Origin: Streptomyces sp. CB01635
GTDB taxonomy: Bacteria; Actinomycetota; Actinomycetes; Streptomycetales; Streptomycetaceae
DNA: 64,000 nt
Assembly: GCF_002803065.1 (NCBI RefSeq)
Contig: NZ_NNBL01000001.1
Location: forward strand, 346,734 to 410,733
Direction of reading: 5' to 3'
This document shows positions 27,209-35,151 of the stretch, one piece after another (position 1 is the stretch's first letter; each line of letters begins with the position of its first letter). Under the pieces are notes generated by a model. That model was not told the DNA's origin. It saw only the letters and a program-made list of their open reading frames with translations, and did not search any database. A program made the translations under genes and the position numbers.

Positions 27209-28272
27209 CGCGCGACGGTGCCGGGGGTCGCGGACCGGTCGCCCCCGGCGGCGAGGCGGGCCAGGATCCGGCGGGCGGCGAGGCCGCCCGTGTCGATGTT
27301 GATGCTGAGTTCCTGGTAGCCGGCGGGCTCGGTGTCCAGGGTCTTCTGGAGCAGGTTCAGCGCGTTCACGTCCTGCATGACGACCTCGTGGTTGAAGTCG
27401 CGCAGGAACGTGGACATCTCCTCGTCGCCGTGGCCGAAGTCGCGGGAGACGGCCCAGAAGTCGTAGACCTGGTTCTGCGTGGACGGTGTGATCGCGTAGG
27501 TGATCTCCACGTGGAAGGCGTCCGGGTCGGTGCCGTCCGGATTCGGCAGGACGCCCTGGGGGGCGATGCGGCTGTGCAGCAGGTACAGGCACGGGGCGTG
27601 GTATTCGATGTCCTGCCAGCGGGTGATGCGGCCCTTGATACCGGTGGAGTTCGCGTAGAACGGCGGACACTCGGCGTCGTCCATGTGCCGGCTGACGCGG
27701 ACGATGCCGGCGCCCTCGTCGACCTCGGTCGTCATGGGGGTGTCGGCGACCTCGGGCGTGCCGATGTAGCCGCCGTGCAGATACGTCTCGTGGGAGAGAT
27801 CCATCAGGTTGTCGACCAGCAGGACGTAGTCGGCATCGATGGGCTCCATGCCGCCGACCGTCGTCCAGTGCGTGGAGTCGGCCAGGTGCGGGGCCCGCGG
27901 GATCGTCGTCCGGTCGGCCAGCGCCGGGTCGCCGATCCACACCCACACGAAGGAGTCCAGCTCGGCCACGGGGTACGAACTCACCCTGGCGGTACGGGGG
28001 ATGCGTTTCTGTCCGGGGACGTACACGCAGGTGCCGGTCGTGTCGTAGGTGAAGCCGTGGTAGCCGCAGACCACTTTGTCGCCGTCGAGCCGGCTGTGCG
28101 AGAGCGGGAAGCGGCGGTGCACGCAGCGGTCCGCCAGGGCGACGACCTCGCCCGTGTCCTCGGTCCGGTAGAAGGCGATCGGTTCGCCGAGGACGGTGCG
28201 GGCGAGCAGTTCCCGCCCGACCTCCGTCCCGTACGCCGCTACATACCACTGGTTCCGCGCGAACTCGGACAT
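27205..28272 (-). CDS. Rieske non-heme iron oxygenase, vanillate O-demethylase-like
   Basis: The 355-residue protein has the Rieske 2Fe-2S motif C50-x-H52 ... C69-x-x-H72 and the mononuclear iron site in D154-N-L-M-D158-L-S-H161 with H166. Length and motif spacing fit the VanA/dicamba O-demethylase group, which oxidatively removes methyl groups from aromatic ethers and works with a VanB reductase; that reductase is encoded two genes downstream. The true substrate is not known. Upstream, in the gap to the IclR gene, lies a perfect 8-bp inverted repeat, a likely operator. Confidence 0.9.
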   Translation of the reverse strand: MSEFARNQWYVAAYGTEVGRELLARTVLGEPIAFYRTEDTGEVVALADRCVHRRFPLSHSRLDGDKVVCGYHGFTYDTTGTCVYVPGQKRIPRTARVSSYPVAELDSFVWVWIGDPALADRTTIPRAPHLADSTHWTTVGGMEPIDADYVLLVDNLMDLSHETYLHGGYIGTPEVADTPMTTEVDEGAGIVRVSRHMDDAECPPFYANSTGIKGRITRWQDIEYHAPCLYLLHSRIAPQGVLPNPDGTDPDAFHVEITYAITPSTQNQVYDFWAVSRDFGHGDEEMSTFLRDFNHEVVMQDVNALNLLQKTLDTEPAGYQELSINIDTGGLAARRILARLAAGGDRSATPGTVAR

Positions 28273-28366
28273 GGCACTCCCGTCCCTGAAGGGCGAAGCG
28301 GCTCTGCTTCGCCGTGCCGTGGTGTGCCACCAGCGTCGTGACGGGGGCCGGGTCCCGGCAACGGCA

Positions 28367-28383
28367 CTTCCGCCGGGCGGAAG
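28367..28383. promoter_or_regulatory. Inverted repeat, candidate operator of the Rieske operon
   Basis: CTTCCGCC (28367-28374) and GGCGGAAG (28376-28383) are perfectly complementary around one central base. The site lies in the 135-bp gap between the IclR gene and the oxygenase start, about 95 bp upstream of the oxygenase ATG. Its size suits an IclR-family dimer. A role as a terminator for the IclR gene is possible but less likely because the loop is too tight. Confidence 0.4.
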
Positions 28384-28407
28384 CCGGAGAATGCCGGAGA
28401 TCTCTGA

Positions 28408-29196
28408 TCACCGACCTGGGCCGGGCCGCCAGCCCAGGGCGCGCGAGATGCCCCGGCCCGCGAGTCGTACGGCCGGGATCAGCGAGTGCGGCTGTGTCCC
28501 GGCCGAGGGGACCACGAGCGAGACCGCGGCCACGACGTCGCCCTCGGGCCCGCGCACGGGCGCGGCCACCGAGACCGCGTCGTCCGTGATCTGACGGTCG
28601 GCCACCGCGCAGCCGGTGCGCCGCACCTCGGCCAGGGCGCGGCGCAGCCGGACGGGGTCGGACAGGGTGTGCGGCGTGAAGGCGGCGAGCGGCCGCCCGC
28701 AGACCTGGTCCTGGAAGGTCCTGGCACTGTGGGCGAGGAGGACGAGTCCGACGCCCGTCGCGTGCAGCGGCCAGCGCGCCCCGACGCGGCTGCGCACGCC
28801 GACCGCGTGGCGGCCGGAGAGCCGCTCGATGTAGACGACGTCGAGGCCGTCGCGCACCGCGAGGTGCACGTTCTCGTGGGTCGCCTCGTAGAGGTCCTCG
28901 AGGAAGGGCAGCGCGGCCTCGCGCAGGGCGGGGCCGCGCGGGGCCAGCGCCGCGAGTTCCCAGATCCGCAGCCCGACGTGGTAGCTGCCTGCCGCGTCGC
29001 GTTCGAGGGCGCCCCACGCGGTGAGCTCGCCCACCAGGCGGTGGGCGGTGGCCAGTGGCAGTGCGGCCCGGCGGCCGATCTCGGTGAGGGACAGCGCGGG
29101 TCTGCGGTGGTCGAACGCGCCGAGCACCGCAAGGAGACGCTCCGCCGCGGAACGGCTGCGCGCTGCGTCCGCGGAGTCCTCCGACAGCCCTGTCAT
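28408..29196 (-). CDS. IclR-family transcriptional regulator
   Basis: The 262-residue protein has an N-terminal winged helix-turn-helix (about 15-75; L-S-L-T-E-I-G-R-R-A-A-L-P-L-A-T-A-H-R-L) and a C-terminal IclR effector domain with the usual W-P-L-H-A-T-G-V-G-L loop. IclR proteins commonly control aromatic and acetate catabolism. The gene lies directly upstream of, and in the same direction as, the Rieske operon, so it probably regulates that operon in response to the substrate or an intermediate. It starts 10 bp after the MarR gene ends. Confidence 0.88.
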   Translation of the reverse strand: MTGLSEDSADAARSRSAAERLLAVLGAFDHRRPALSLTEIGRRAALPLATAHRLVGELTAWGALERDAAGSYHVGLRIWELAALAPRGPALREAALPFLEDLYEATHENVHLAVRDGLDVVYIERLSGRHAVGVRSRVGARWPLHATGVGLVLLAHSARTFQDQVCGRPLAAFTPHTLSDPVRLRRALAEVRRTGCAVADRQITDDAVSVAAPVRGPEGDVVAAVSLVVPSAGTQPHSLIPAVRLAGRGISRALGWRPGPGR

Positions 29197-29206
29197 GTCC
29201 GCCGGG

Positions 29207-29632
29207 TCAGCCCCGGTCCGCTTCCGCGACCCGCGCCAACAGGGCCTGCAACGTGGCCCGTTCGCCGGGGGCGAGGGGGGCGAGCAGTTCGTCGGTGACG
29301 CGCCGGCTGCCCTTGTCGGTGTCGCGCAGGACGCCCTTTCCCCGGTCCGTGAGAGCGACGATGCGGCTGCGCCGGTCGCCCGGCGCGGGTCCCCGCTCCA
29401 CCAGGCCGAGGTCCTGCAGATCGTCCACGAGGGACACGATGGCGCTCGGGTCGTAGCCGAGCCGGTCGCTCAGTTCGCGTTGCAGGGCGCCTTCCACGGT
29501 GGCGAGGTAGCGCAGCAGCGCGTAGTGCCGCAGCCGCAGGCCGAACTCTTCGAGCGTGGCGTTGAACAGCCGGCCCGAGTGCAGCCCGAGCCGGTAGAGG
29601 AGATAGCCGGTGTCGGCGTGCAGCGCGCGCAT
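29207..29632 (-). CDS. MarR-family transcriptional regulator
   Basis: The 141-residue protein has the MarR winged-helix core: A-L-L-R-Y-L, then L-G-Y-D-P-S-A-I-V-S-L-V-D-D-L as recognition helix and the wing R-G-P-A-P-G-D-R-R-S-R. The ATG at 29632 has GAAGAGG about 9 bp upstream; no better in-frame start exists above it. It is divergent from the SDR operon, and the 234-bp gap contains an AT-rich pseudo-palindrome. Control of the SDR / amidohydrolase / ligase operon and of itself is the natural prediction. The ligand could be the CoA thioester made by the neighbouring ligase, as in HcaR-type regulators. Confidence 0.86.
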   Translation of the reverse strand: MRALHADTGYLLYRLGLHSGRLFNATLEEFGLRLRHYALLRYLATVEGALQRELSDRLGYDPSAIVSLVDDLQDLGLVERGPAPGDRRSRIVALTDRGKGVLRDTDKGSRRVTDELLAPLAPGERATLQALLARVAEADRG

Positions 29633-29734
29633 CCAGGGCGCCTCTTCGTCAGTGATGTCGGGCTCCGGGGTCGGTCCGTGCGGGCACGGGGGCGTGAGGT
29701 CGGCTCCAGCATGAAGGACTTAAAGGCTTCCAGC

Positions 29735-29757
29735 AACTATTGATGACAACAATGATT
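29735..29757. promoter_or_regulatory. AT-rich pseudo-palindrome, candidate MarR operator
   Basis: AA-x2-ATTG (29735-29742) and CAAT-x2-TT (29750-29757) are symmetric around a 7-bp centre, giving a 23-bp site in an otherwise GC-rich region. It lies between the divergent MarR and SDR genes, about 100 bp from each start. Confidence 0.4.
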
Positions 29758-29866
29758 GGTCCTAGCGTCCTTCTCGTCGGCCGGTACGGATTGAGTGAGA
29801 CGGATCTCCTCGGCCGCCTTCTCCCCTCCACGTACCTGTTCACGCCATCGGAAGGGCACAGCCGCA

Positions 29867-30823
29867 ATGTCTGACGTGTCATCAGGACCATTGACCTCCC
29901 TCGACGGAAAGGTCGCCGTCGTCACCGGAAGCGGCCGCGGACTCGGGCTCGCCTACGCCATCGCCCTCGCCCGGTCCGGAGCGAGCGTCGTCGTCAACGA
30001 CATCGACGCGGACGTTGCCGGGCGGGCGGTCGAGACGATCACTGCGGCCGGCGGCCGGGCCGTTGCCGAGGTCGTCCCCGTGGGCACCACCGAGGCCGCA
30101 GAGCGCCTGGTCGGCCGGGCCGTCTCGGAGTTCGGCCGGCTGGACGTCATGGTCACCAACGCCGGAATCCTGCGCGACAGGGTGCTGTGGAAGATGACCG
30201 ACGACGATTTCGACGCCGTTGTCACCACCCATCTCAGGGGCACCTTCACCTGCGCACGTGCCGCCGCCGTGCGCATGCGCCAGCAGGGCGAGGGCGGCAG
30301 CCTGGTGCTCGTCGCCTCCCCGGCGGGCCAGCGCGGCAACTTCGGGCAGACCAACTACGCGGCGGCCAAGGCCGGGATCGCGGCGATGGTGCGCACCTGG
30401 TCCATGGAGCTGGCCCGCGCGGGCGTCACCGTGAACGCCGTCGTGCCGGTCGCCGCGACCGCGATGACCGAGACCATGCCCGCCTTCGCCCCGTACGTCG
30501 ACGCCCTGCGCGGCGGCGAGCCGCTGCCCGGGTTCCTGCGCAGGGGCGAGGGCTTCGGCACACCGGAGGACTGCGCCGCGCTCGTGCCCTTCCTCGCCTC
30601 CGAAGCGGCCCGGGACGTCACGGGCCAGTGCATCGGCATCGGCGGCGACAAGCTCGCCCTGTGGTCGCACCCGCAGGAGGTGTCCGTCGCGTACGCGGAC
30701 GGCGGCTGGAGCCCGCGGACCATCGCCGAGACCTGGCACACGTCGGTCGGGCGCGAGCCGCAGGCCGTCGGCATCCCCGCGCCCCGCCTCCCGAAGGCTC
30801 CCGAGGGCGTGGTCCCGGCATGA
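29867..30823 (+). CDS. SDR family oxidoreductase, multifunctional-enzyme-like
   Basis: The 318-residue protein has an intact classical short-chain dehydrogenase core: T-G-S-G-R-G-L-G at 20-27, N-A-G at 98-100, catalytic S151 and Y164-x3-K168. A C-terminal extension of about 50 residues (A-D-G-G-W-S-P-R-T onward) resembles the SDR unit of peroxisomal-type beta-oxidation proteins. It most likely oxidises a 3-hydroxyacyl-CoA. The ATG at 29867 follows GGAAGG. Its stop overlaps the amidohydrolase start (ATGA), and with the ligase and MaoC hydratase it forms a beta-oxidation-like operon. Confidence 0.87.
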   Translation: MSDVSSGPLTSLDGKVAVVTGSGRGLGLAYAIALARSGASVVVNDIDADVAGRAVETITAAGGRAVAEVVPVGTTEAAERLVGRAVSEFGRLDVMVTNAGILRDRVLWKMTDDDFDAVVTTHLRGTFTCARAAAVRMRQQGEGGSLVLVASPAGQRGNFGQTNYAAAKAGIAAMVRTWSMELARAGVTVNAVVPVAATAMTETMPAFAPYVDALRGGEPLPGFLRRGEGFGTPEDCAALVPFLASEAARDVTGQCIGIGGDKLALWSHPQEVSVAYADGGWSPRTIAETWHTSVGREPQAVGIPAPRLPKAPEGVVPA

Positions 30824-31701
30824 GCGGCATCGACGTGGCGGCACTCACCGCGATCGACGTCCACACGCACGCCGAGGTGTCGTCCAAGGGGCGGGCCTCG
30901 CTCGACGACGAGCTGAACGCCGCGTCCAGCGCCTACTTCAAGGTCGAGGGGAACCGGAAGCCCACCCTCGAGGAGACCGCCGCCTACTACCGCGAGCGGC
31001 GGATGGCCGCCGTGATCTTCACCGTCGACGCCGAGTCCGCCACCGGCACCGAGCCCGTCCCCAACGAGGAGGTCGCCGAGGCCGCGCACGCCAATCCCGA
31101 CGTGCTGATCCCGTTCGCGAGCATCGACCCCTTCCGGGGCCGCGCCGGGATCCGGCAGGCCCGGCGCCTGGTCGAGGAGTACGGGGTGCGCGGCTTCAAG
31201 TTCCACCCCAGCATCCAGGGCTTCTTCCCCAACGACCGTATGGCGTACGGCCTTTACGAGGTGATCGAGGAGACCGGCGCCGTCGCGCTCTTCCACACCG
31301 GCCAGACCGGCATCGGCGCGGGCGTGCCCGGCGGTGGCGGCATCCGCCTGAAGTACTCCAACCCGATGCACGTGGACGACGTCGCCGCCGACTTCCCCCA
31401 TCTGAAGATCATCCTCGCGCACCCGTCGTTCCCCTGGCAGGACGAGGCGCTCGCCGTCGCCACCCACAAGCCGGGGGTGCACATCGACCTCTCGGGCTGG
31501 TCGCCGAAGTACTTCCCGCAGCAGCTGGTCCAGTACGCCAACACCCTGCTGAAGGACAAGGTGCTTTTCGGCTCGGACTACCCCGTCCTCACCCCCGACC
31601 GCTGGCTCGCCGACTTCGCCAAGCTGCCGATCAAGGACGAGGTCAGACCGAAGATCCTCAAGGAGAACGCCGCCCGGCTGCTCGGGCTGACAAAACCGTG
31701 A
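30820..31701 (+). CDS. Amidohydrolase-2 family protein (ACMSD / 2-hydroxybenzoate decarboxylase type)
   Basis: The 293-residue TIM-barrel metalloprotein has H15-x-H17 in D-V-H-T-H, H129 in F-K-F-H-P, H159 in L-F-H-T-G, H201 in L-A-H-P-S and D253 in G-S-D-Y-P. This pattern fits the amidohydrolase_2 family, which includes ACMSD, gamma-resorcylate and 5-carboxyvanillate decarboxylases and some lactone hydrolases. Next to an O-demethylase island, a decarboxylase or ring-opened product hydrolase is reasonable, but that is inference. The ATG overlaps the SDR stop by 4 bp. Confidence 0.86.
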   Translation: MSGIDVAALTAIDVHTHAEVSSKGRASLDDELNAASSAYFKVEGNRKPTLEETAAYYRERRMAAVIFTVDAESATGTEPVPNEEVAEAAHANPDVLIPFASIDPFRGRAGIRQARRLVEEYGVRGFKFHPSIQGFFPNDRMAYGLYEVIEETGAVALFHTGQTGIGAGVPGGGGIRLKYSNPMHVDDVAADFPHLKIILAHPSFPWQDEALAVATHKPGVHIDLSGWSPKYFPQQLVQYANTLLKDKVLFGSDYPVLTPDRWLADFAKLPIKDEVRPKILKENAARLLGLTKP

Positions 31702-31712
31702 AAGGGCCGGAC

Positions 31713-33197
31713 ATGCGCAACGAGGGACTGGGGTCGTGGCCCGCACGCCGGGCCCGCAAGACCCCGCACCGCACCGCACTGATCCACGCCGGCGCCGCCG
31801 TCACCTACGCCGCCCTGCACGAGCGCACCACCCGGCTCGCCCACGCCCTGCGGGCGCTCGGCGTCCGGCGCGGAGACCGGGTCGCCTACCTCGGCCCCAA
31901 CCACCCCTCGTTCCTGGAGGCCCTGTTCGCCGCCGGGCTCCTCGGCGCGGTCTTCGTGCCGCTCAACACCCGGCTCACCGAGCCCGAACTCGCCTTCCAG
32001 ATACGGGACTCCGGCGCCACGGTGCTGCTGCACGCCGCCGCGCGGGGCGGTGACCTGCCGGGCGTCCGCACCGCCGTCGAGGCGGACGGACCGGCGTACG
32101 AGGAACTGCTGGCCGCCGCCCCAGCCCTCGCCATCGACGAGCAGGTCGGTCCCGACGACGTAGGCGTCATCATGTACACCTCCGGGACGACGGGCCGTCC
32201 CAAGGGCGCCATGCTCACGCACGGGAACCTCACCTGGAACGCCGTCAACGTCCTGGTCGACCAGGACCTCGTCGCCGACGAGATCGCGCTCGTGGTGGCG
32301 CCGCTCTTCCACACCGCCGGCCTGAACATGCTCACCCTGCCGGTGCTGCTCAAGGGCGGCAGCTGTGTCCTGGTGGGCTCGTTCGACGCGGCGGCGACCC
32401 TGGAACTCGTCGAGCGCCACCGGGTCACCTTCATGTTCGGCGTCCCGACGATGTTCGACCAGCTCACACGGCAACCGAACTGGCCGGACGCCGACCTGTC
32501 GTCGCTGCGGATGCTCAGCTGCGGCGGCTCGCCCGTCCCGACCCCGCTCATCGCGGCCTACCAGGACCGCGGACTCACCTTCCTGCAGGGCTACGGGATG
32601 ACCGAGGCGGCGCCCGGCACCCTGTTCCTCGACGCCGAGCACGCCGTCAGCAAGGCAGGCACGGCGGGTGTGCCGCACTTCTTCAGTGACGTACGCGTGG
32701 CGCGCCCCGATCTCGCGCCGGTGGAGCCGGGCGAGACGGGCGAGGTCCTGGTGCGCGGGCCCCATGTCATGCCCGGCTACTGGGGTCTGCCCGACGAGAG
32801 CGCCGCCGCGTTCGCCGACGGCTGGTTCCGGACGGGGGACGCGGCCCGGATCGACGCGGACGGCTACGTCACCATCGTCGACCGCTTCAAGGACATGATC
32901 ATTTCGGGGGGCGAGAACATCTACCCCGCCGAGGTCGAGGACGCCCTGCTCGCCCACGCGGACATCGCCGAGTGCGCGGTCATCGGCGTACCCGACGAGA
33001 AGTGGGGTGAGGTCGGCAGGGCGGTCCTCGTCGCCCGCGAAGGCCGCGCGCCCGACCCGAACGAGGTCCTCGCGTCGCTGTCCGGGCGCCTGGCCCCCTA
33101 CAAGATCCCCAAGTCGGCCGTCGTCGTGGACGCCCTGCCCCGCACCGCGTCGGGAAAGCTCGTCAAGGCCGACGTCCGCCGCCTGCACGGCACTTGA
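31713..33197 (+). CDS. Acyl-CoA / aromatic acid-CoA ligase (AMP-forming)
   Basis: This 494-residue ANL-superfamily enzyme has the AMP-binding P-loop Y-T-S-G-T-T-G-R-P-K-G at 155-165, G-Y-G-M-T-E-A in the middle, G-W-F-R-T-G-D in the hinge region and K482 in T-A-S-G-K near the C-terminus. It activates a carboxylic acid to its CoA thioester. I favour the ATG at 31713, with AAAGGG 6 bp upstream, over a GTG at 31698 that overlaps the previous stop. Context suggests an aromatic or alicyclic acid rather than a long fatty acid; this is inference. MaoC follows 40 bp later. Confidence 0.88.
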   Translation: MRNEGLGSWPARRARKTPHRTALIHAGAAVTYAALHERTTRLAHALRALGVRRGDRVAYLGPNHPSFLEALFAAGLLGAVFVPLNTRLTEPELAFQIRDSGATVLLHAAARGGDLPGVRTAVEADGPAYEELLAAAPALAIDEQVGPDDVGVIMYTSGTTGRPKGAMLTHGNLTWNAVNVLVDQDLVADEIALVVAPLFHTAGLNMLTLPVLLKGGSCVLVGSFDAAATLELVERHRVTFMFGVPTMFDQLTRQPNWPDADLSSLRMLSCGGSPVPTPLIAAYQDRGLTFLQGYGMTEAAPGTLFLDAEHAVSKAGTAGVPHFFSDVRVARPDLAPVEPGETGEVLVRGPHVMPGYWGLPDESAAAFADGWFRTGDAARIDADGYVTIVDRFKDMIISGGENIYPAEVEDALLAHADIAECAVIGVPDEKWGEVGRAVLVAREGRAPDPNEVLASLSGRLAPYKIPKSAVVVDALPRTASGKLVKADVRRLHGT

Positions 33198-33237
33198 TGA
33201 CCACCGAATTCATCAGCACGCATCGAAGGAGCCCCTC

Positions 33238-33693
33238 ATGGGCATCACCGTCAACGGCCTGGACGAACTGAAGAAGCTCGCCGGAAGCGATCTGGGTTCC
33301 AGTGAATGGACCGACGTCACGCAGGAGCGGATCGGCACCTTCGCCGACGCCACCGACGACCACCAGTGGATCCACGCGGACCCCGAGCGTGCCAAGGAAG
33401 GCCCCTTCGGCGCGCCCATCGCGCACGGTTATCTGACGCTCTCCCTCTTCATCCCGATGTTCACCGAGCTCCTGGACGTCGAAGGAGTCACCACCAAGGT
33501 CAACTACGGCCTGAACAAGGTCCGTTTCCCCGCTCCCGTGCCGGCGGGCTCCCGCATCCGCCTGGCCGCGCGCCTCGCCGGGGTCGAGGACGTGCCGGGC
33601 GGCGTGCAGATCACGGTCGACGGCACCGTCGAGATCGAGGGAGCGGCCAAGCCCGCATGCGTCCTGCAGAGCGTCTCGAGGTTCTATGTGTAG
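33238..33693 (+). CDS. MaoC-family (R)-specific enoyl-CoA hydratase
   Basis: The 151-residue hot-dog protein has the hydratase-2 motif: D41-H-Q-W-I-H46-x-D with A-H-G-Y at 62-65. It should add water across a 2-enoyl-CoA double bond or dehydrate the reverse product. The ATG follows AAGGAG. As the last gene of the SDR / amidohydrolase / ligase set, it supplies the hydration step that the SDR would then oxidise. Confidence 0.9.
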   Translation: MGITVNGLDELKKLAGSDLGSSEWTDVTQERIGTFADATDDHQWIHADPERAKEGPFGAPIAHGYLTLSLFIPMFTELLDVEGVTTKVNYGLNKVRFPAPVPAGSRIRLAARLAGVEDVPGGVQITVDGTVEIEGAAKPACVLQSVSRFYV

Positions 33694-33700
33694 AAACAAA

Positions 33701-33730
33701 TTGCACGAGACGTCTCGTCTCACTTACGGT
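33701..33730 (+). promoter_or_regulatory. Promoter with 14-bp palindromic operator, probably leaderless
   Basis: TTGCAC (33701-33706) and TACGGT (33725-33730) are 18 bp apart. The palindrome ACGAGACGTCTCGT (33705-33718) overlaps the -35 and fills most of the spacer. The -10 ends 6 bp before the ATG at 33737, and there is no Shine-Dalgarno site, so the transcript should begin at the start codon. The palindrome has the form of a TetR-family operator, but no TetR gene is adjacent. Confidence 0.6.
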
Positions 33731-33736
33731 GGCGTC

Positions 33737-34948
33737 ATGACCGTCCCCAGGAACGCCCATATCGCCATGTTCTCCATCGCCGCCCACGGGCACGTGAACC
33801 CGAGCATCGAGGTGATCAGGGAGCTCGTCGCCCGCGGGCACCGCGTGACGTACGCGATCCCGTCACAGTTCGCCGAGAAGGTCGCCGAGGCCGGGGCCGA
33901 GCCGAAGATCTGGCACTCGACGCTGCCCACCGACGACGACCCGGACGCGTGGGGCACGGAGCTGGTCGACAACCTCGAACCCTTCCTCACCGACGCGATC
34001 CAGGCGCTGCCGCAGCTCGTCGACCTCTACGAGGACGACGAACCGGACCTCGTCCTCTACGACATCACCGCCTACCCCGCCCGCGTCCTGGCCCACCGCT
34101 GGAACGTCCCGATCGTGCAGTTCTCGCCGAACCTCGTGGCCTGGGAGGGATACGAGGAAGAGGTCGGCAAGCCGATGTTCGAGCCGCTGAAGCAGACGCC
34201 GCGCGGCAAGGCGTTCTACGAGAACTTCGAGAGCTGGATCAGGTCGAACGGAATCGACCTCTCGGTCGAGGACTTCATGGGCCGCCCGGACCGCTGCCTC
34301 GTCCTCATCCCCAAGGCGCTCCAGCCGAACGCCGACCGGGTCGACGAGAGCCGCTACACCTTTGTCGGCGCCTGCCAGGGCGAGCGGGCGGCGCAGGGCG
34401 AGTGGCAGCGCCCGGCCGGCGCGGAGAAGGTCCTCCTCGTCTCGCTCGGTTCGTCCTTCACCAAGCAGCCCGCCTTCTACCGTGCCTGCGTCGGGGCCTT
34501 CGGTGACCTGCCCGGCTGGCATGTGGTGCTCCAGATCGGCAAGTTCGTCGACGAGGGGGAGCTCGGTGAGATCCCCGCGAACGTCGAGGTGCACCACTGG
34601 GTGCCGCAGCTGGCGATCCTCGGGCAGGCCGACGCCTTCATCACGCACGCGGGCGCGGGCGGCAGCCAGGAGGGCCTCGCCACCGCGACGCCGATGGTCG
34701 CGGTCCCGCAGGCCGTCGACCAGTTCGGCAACGCCGACATGCTCCAGGGGCTCGGCGTCGCACGCCACGTACCGATGGAGGAGGCCACGCCCGAGAACCT
34801 CAAGCGGGCGGTACTCGCCATGGCGTCCGACCCCGAGGTGGCGCGCCGCCTCCAGGAGATCCGAGCGGGGATGGCGGGAGAGGGCGGTACGCAGCGCGCG
34901 GCCGACCTCGTCGAGCGGGTCGGCGACCTGGTTCCACGGGAGGCGTGA
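33737..34948 (+). CDS. Macrolide-type glycosyltransferase (GT1, MGT family)
   Basis: The 403-residue GT-B enzyme has the N-terminal acceptor-side motif A-A-H-G-H-V-N-P (15-22), containing the catalytic His of OleD-like proteins. The C-terminal nucleotide-sugar motif reads [11 protein letters not shown] followed by P-Q-A-V-D-Q. Enzymes of this group glucosylate macrolides and other phenolic or hydroxylated compounds in the cytosol, often as self-protection. The ATG at 33737 sits at the predicted transcription start. The palindrome-controlled promoter fits an inducible detoxification gene. Confidence 0.9.
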   Translation: MTVPRNAHIAMFSIAAHGHVNPSIEVIRELVARGHRVTYAIPSQFAEKVAEAGAEPKIWHSTLPTDDDPDAWGTELVDNLEPFLTDAIQALPQLVDLYEDDEPDLVLYDITAYPARVLAHRWNVPIVQFSPNLVAWEGYEEEVGKPMFEPLKQTPRGKAFYENFESWIRSNGIDLSVEDFMGRPDRCLVLIPKALQPNADRVDESRYTFVGACQGERAAQGEWQRPAGAEKVLLVSLGSSFTKQPAFYRACVGAFGDLPGWHVVLQIGKFVDEGELGEIPANVEVHHWVPQLAILGQADAFITHAGAGGSQEGLATATPMVAVPQAVDQFGNADMLQGLGVARHVPMEEATPENLKRAVLAMASDPEVARRLQEIRAGMAGEGGTQRAADLVERVGDLVPREA

Positions 34949-34964
34949 AGTGATCGCGCGTTTT

Positions 34965-35055
34965 GGGTAACGGTCAGGTCATTTCATAACGCTCGGGTAA
35001 CGCAGGTGGTTCGTGGCGAAGTCATTGACTTGGCCATGGAGTTCGACCGTTACCC
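34965..35055. repeat. Three GGGTAACG boxes upstream of the CDP-alcohol transferase
   Basis: GGGTAACG occurs at 34965-34972 and again at 34995-35002, exactly 30 bp apart, and in inverted form (CGTTACCC) at 35048-35055. The 30-bp spacing is near three helical turns, as expected for cooperative regulator sites. They lie in the 203-bp gap before the gene at 35152. Confidence 0.4.
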
Positions 35056-35151
35056 CCGGCCAAAGGTTGCACTCTGTGCCACTTGAACCTCGCATGAAGG
35101 GCTTTCTAGCGTGAGATGAACTCACGTCGAACGCCAGGAAGTTGACCAGCC

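Noticed and set aside
31578..33188. 536-codon frame antisense to the CoA ligase
   Set aside because: It mirrors the codon pattern of the real ligase gene, whose ANL motifs are complete. The translation is Gly/Arg/Val-rich without a domain.
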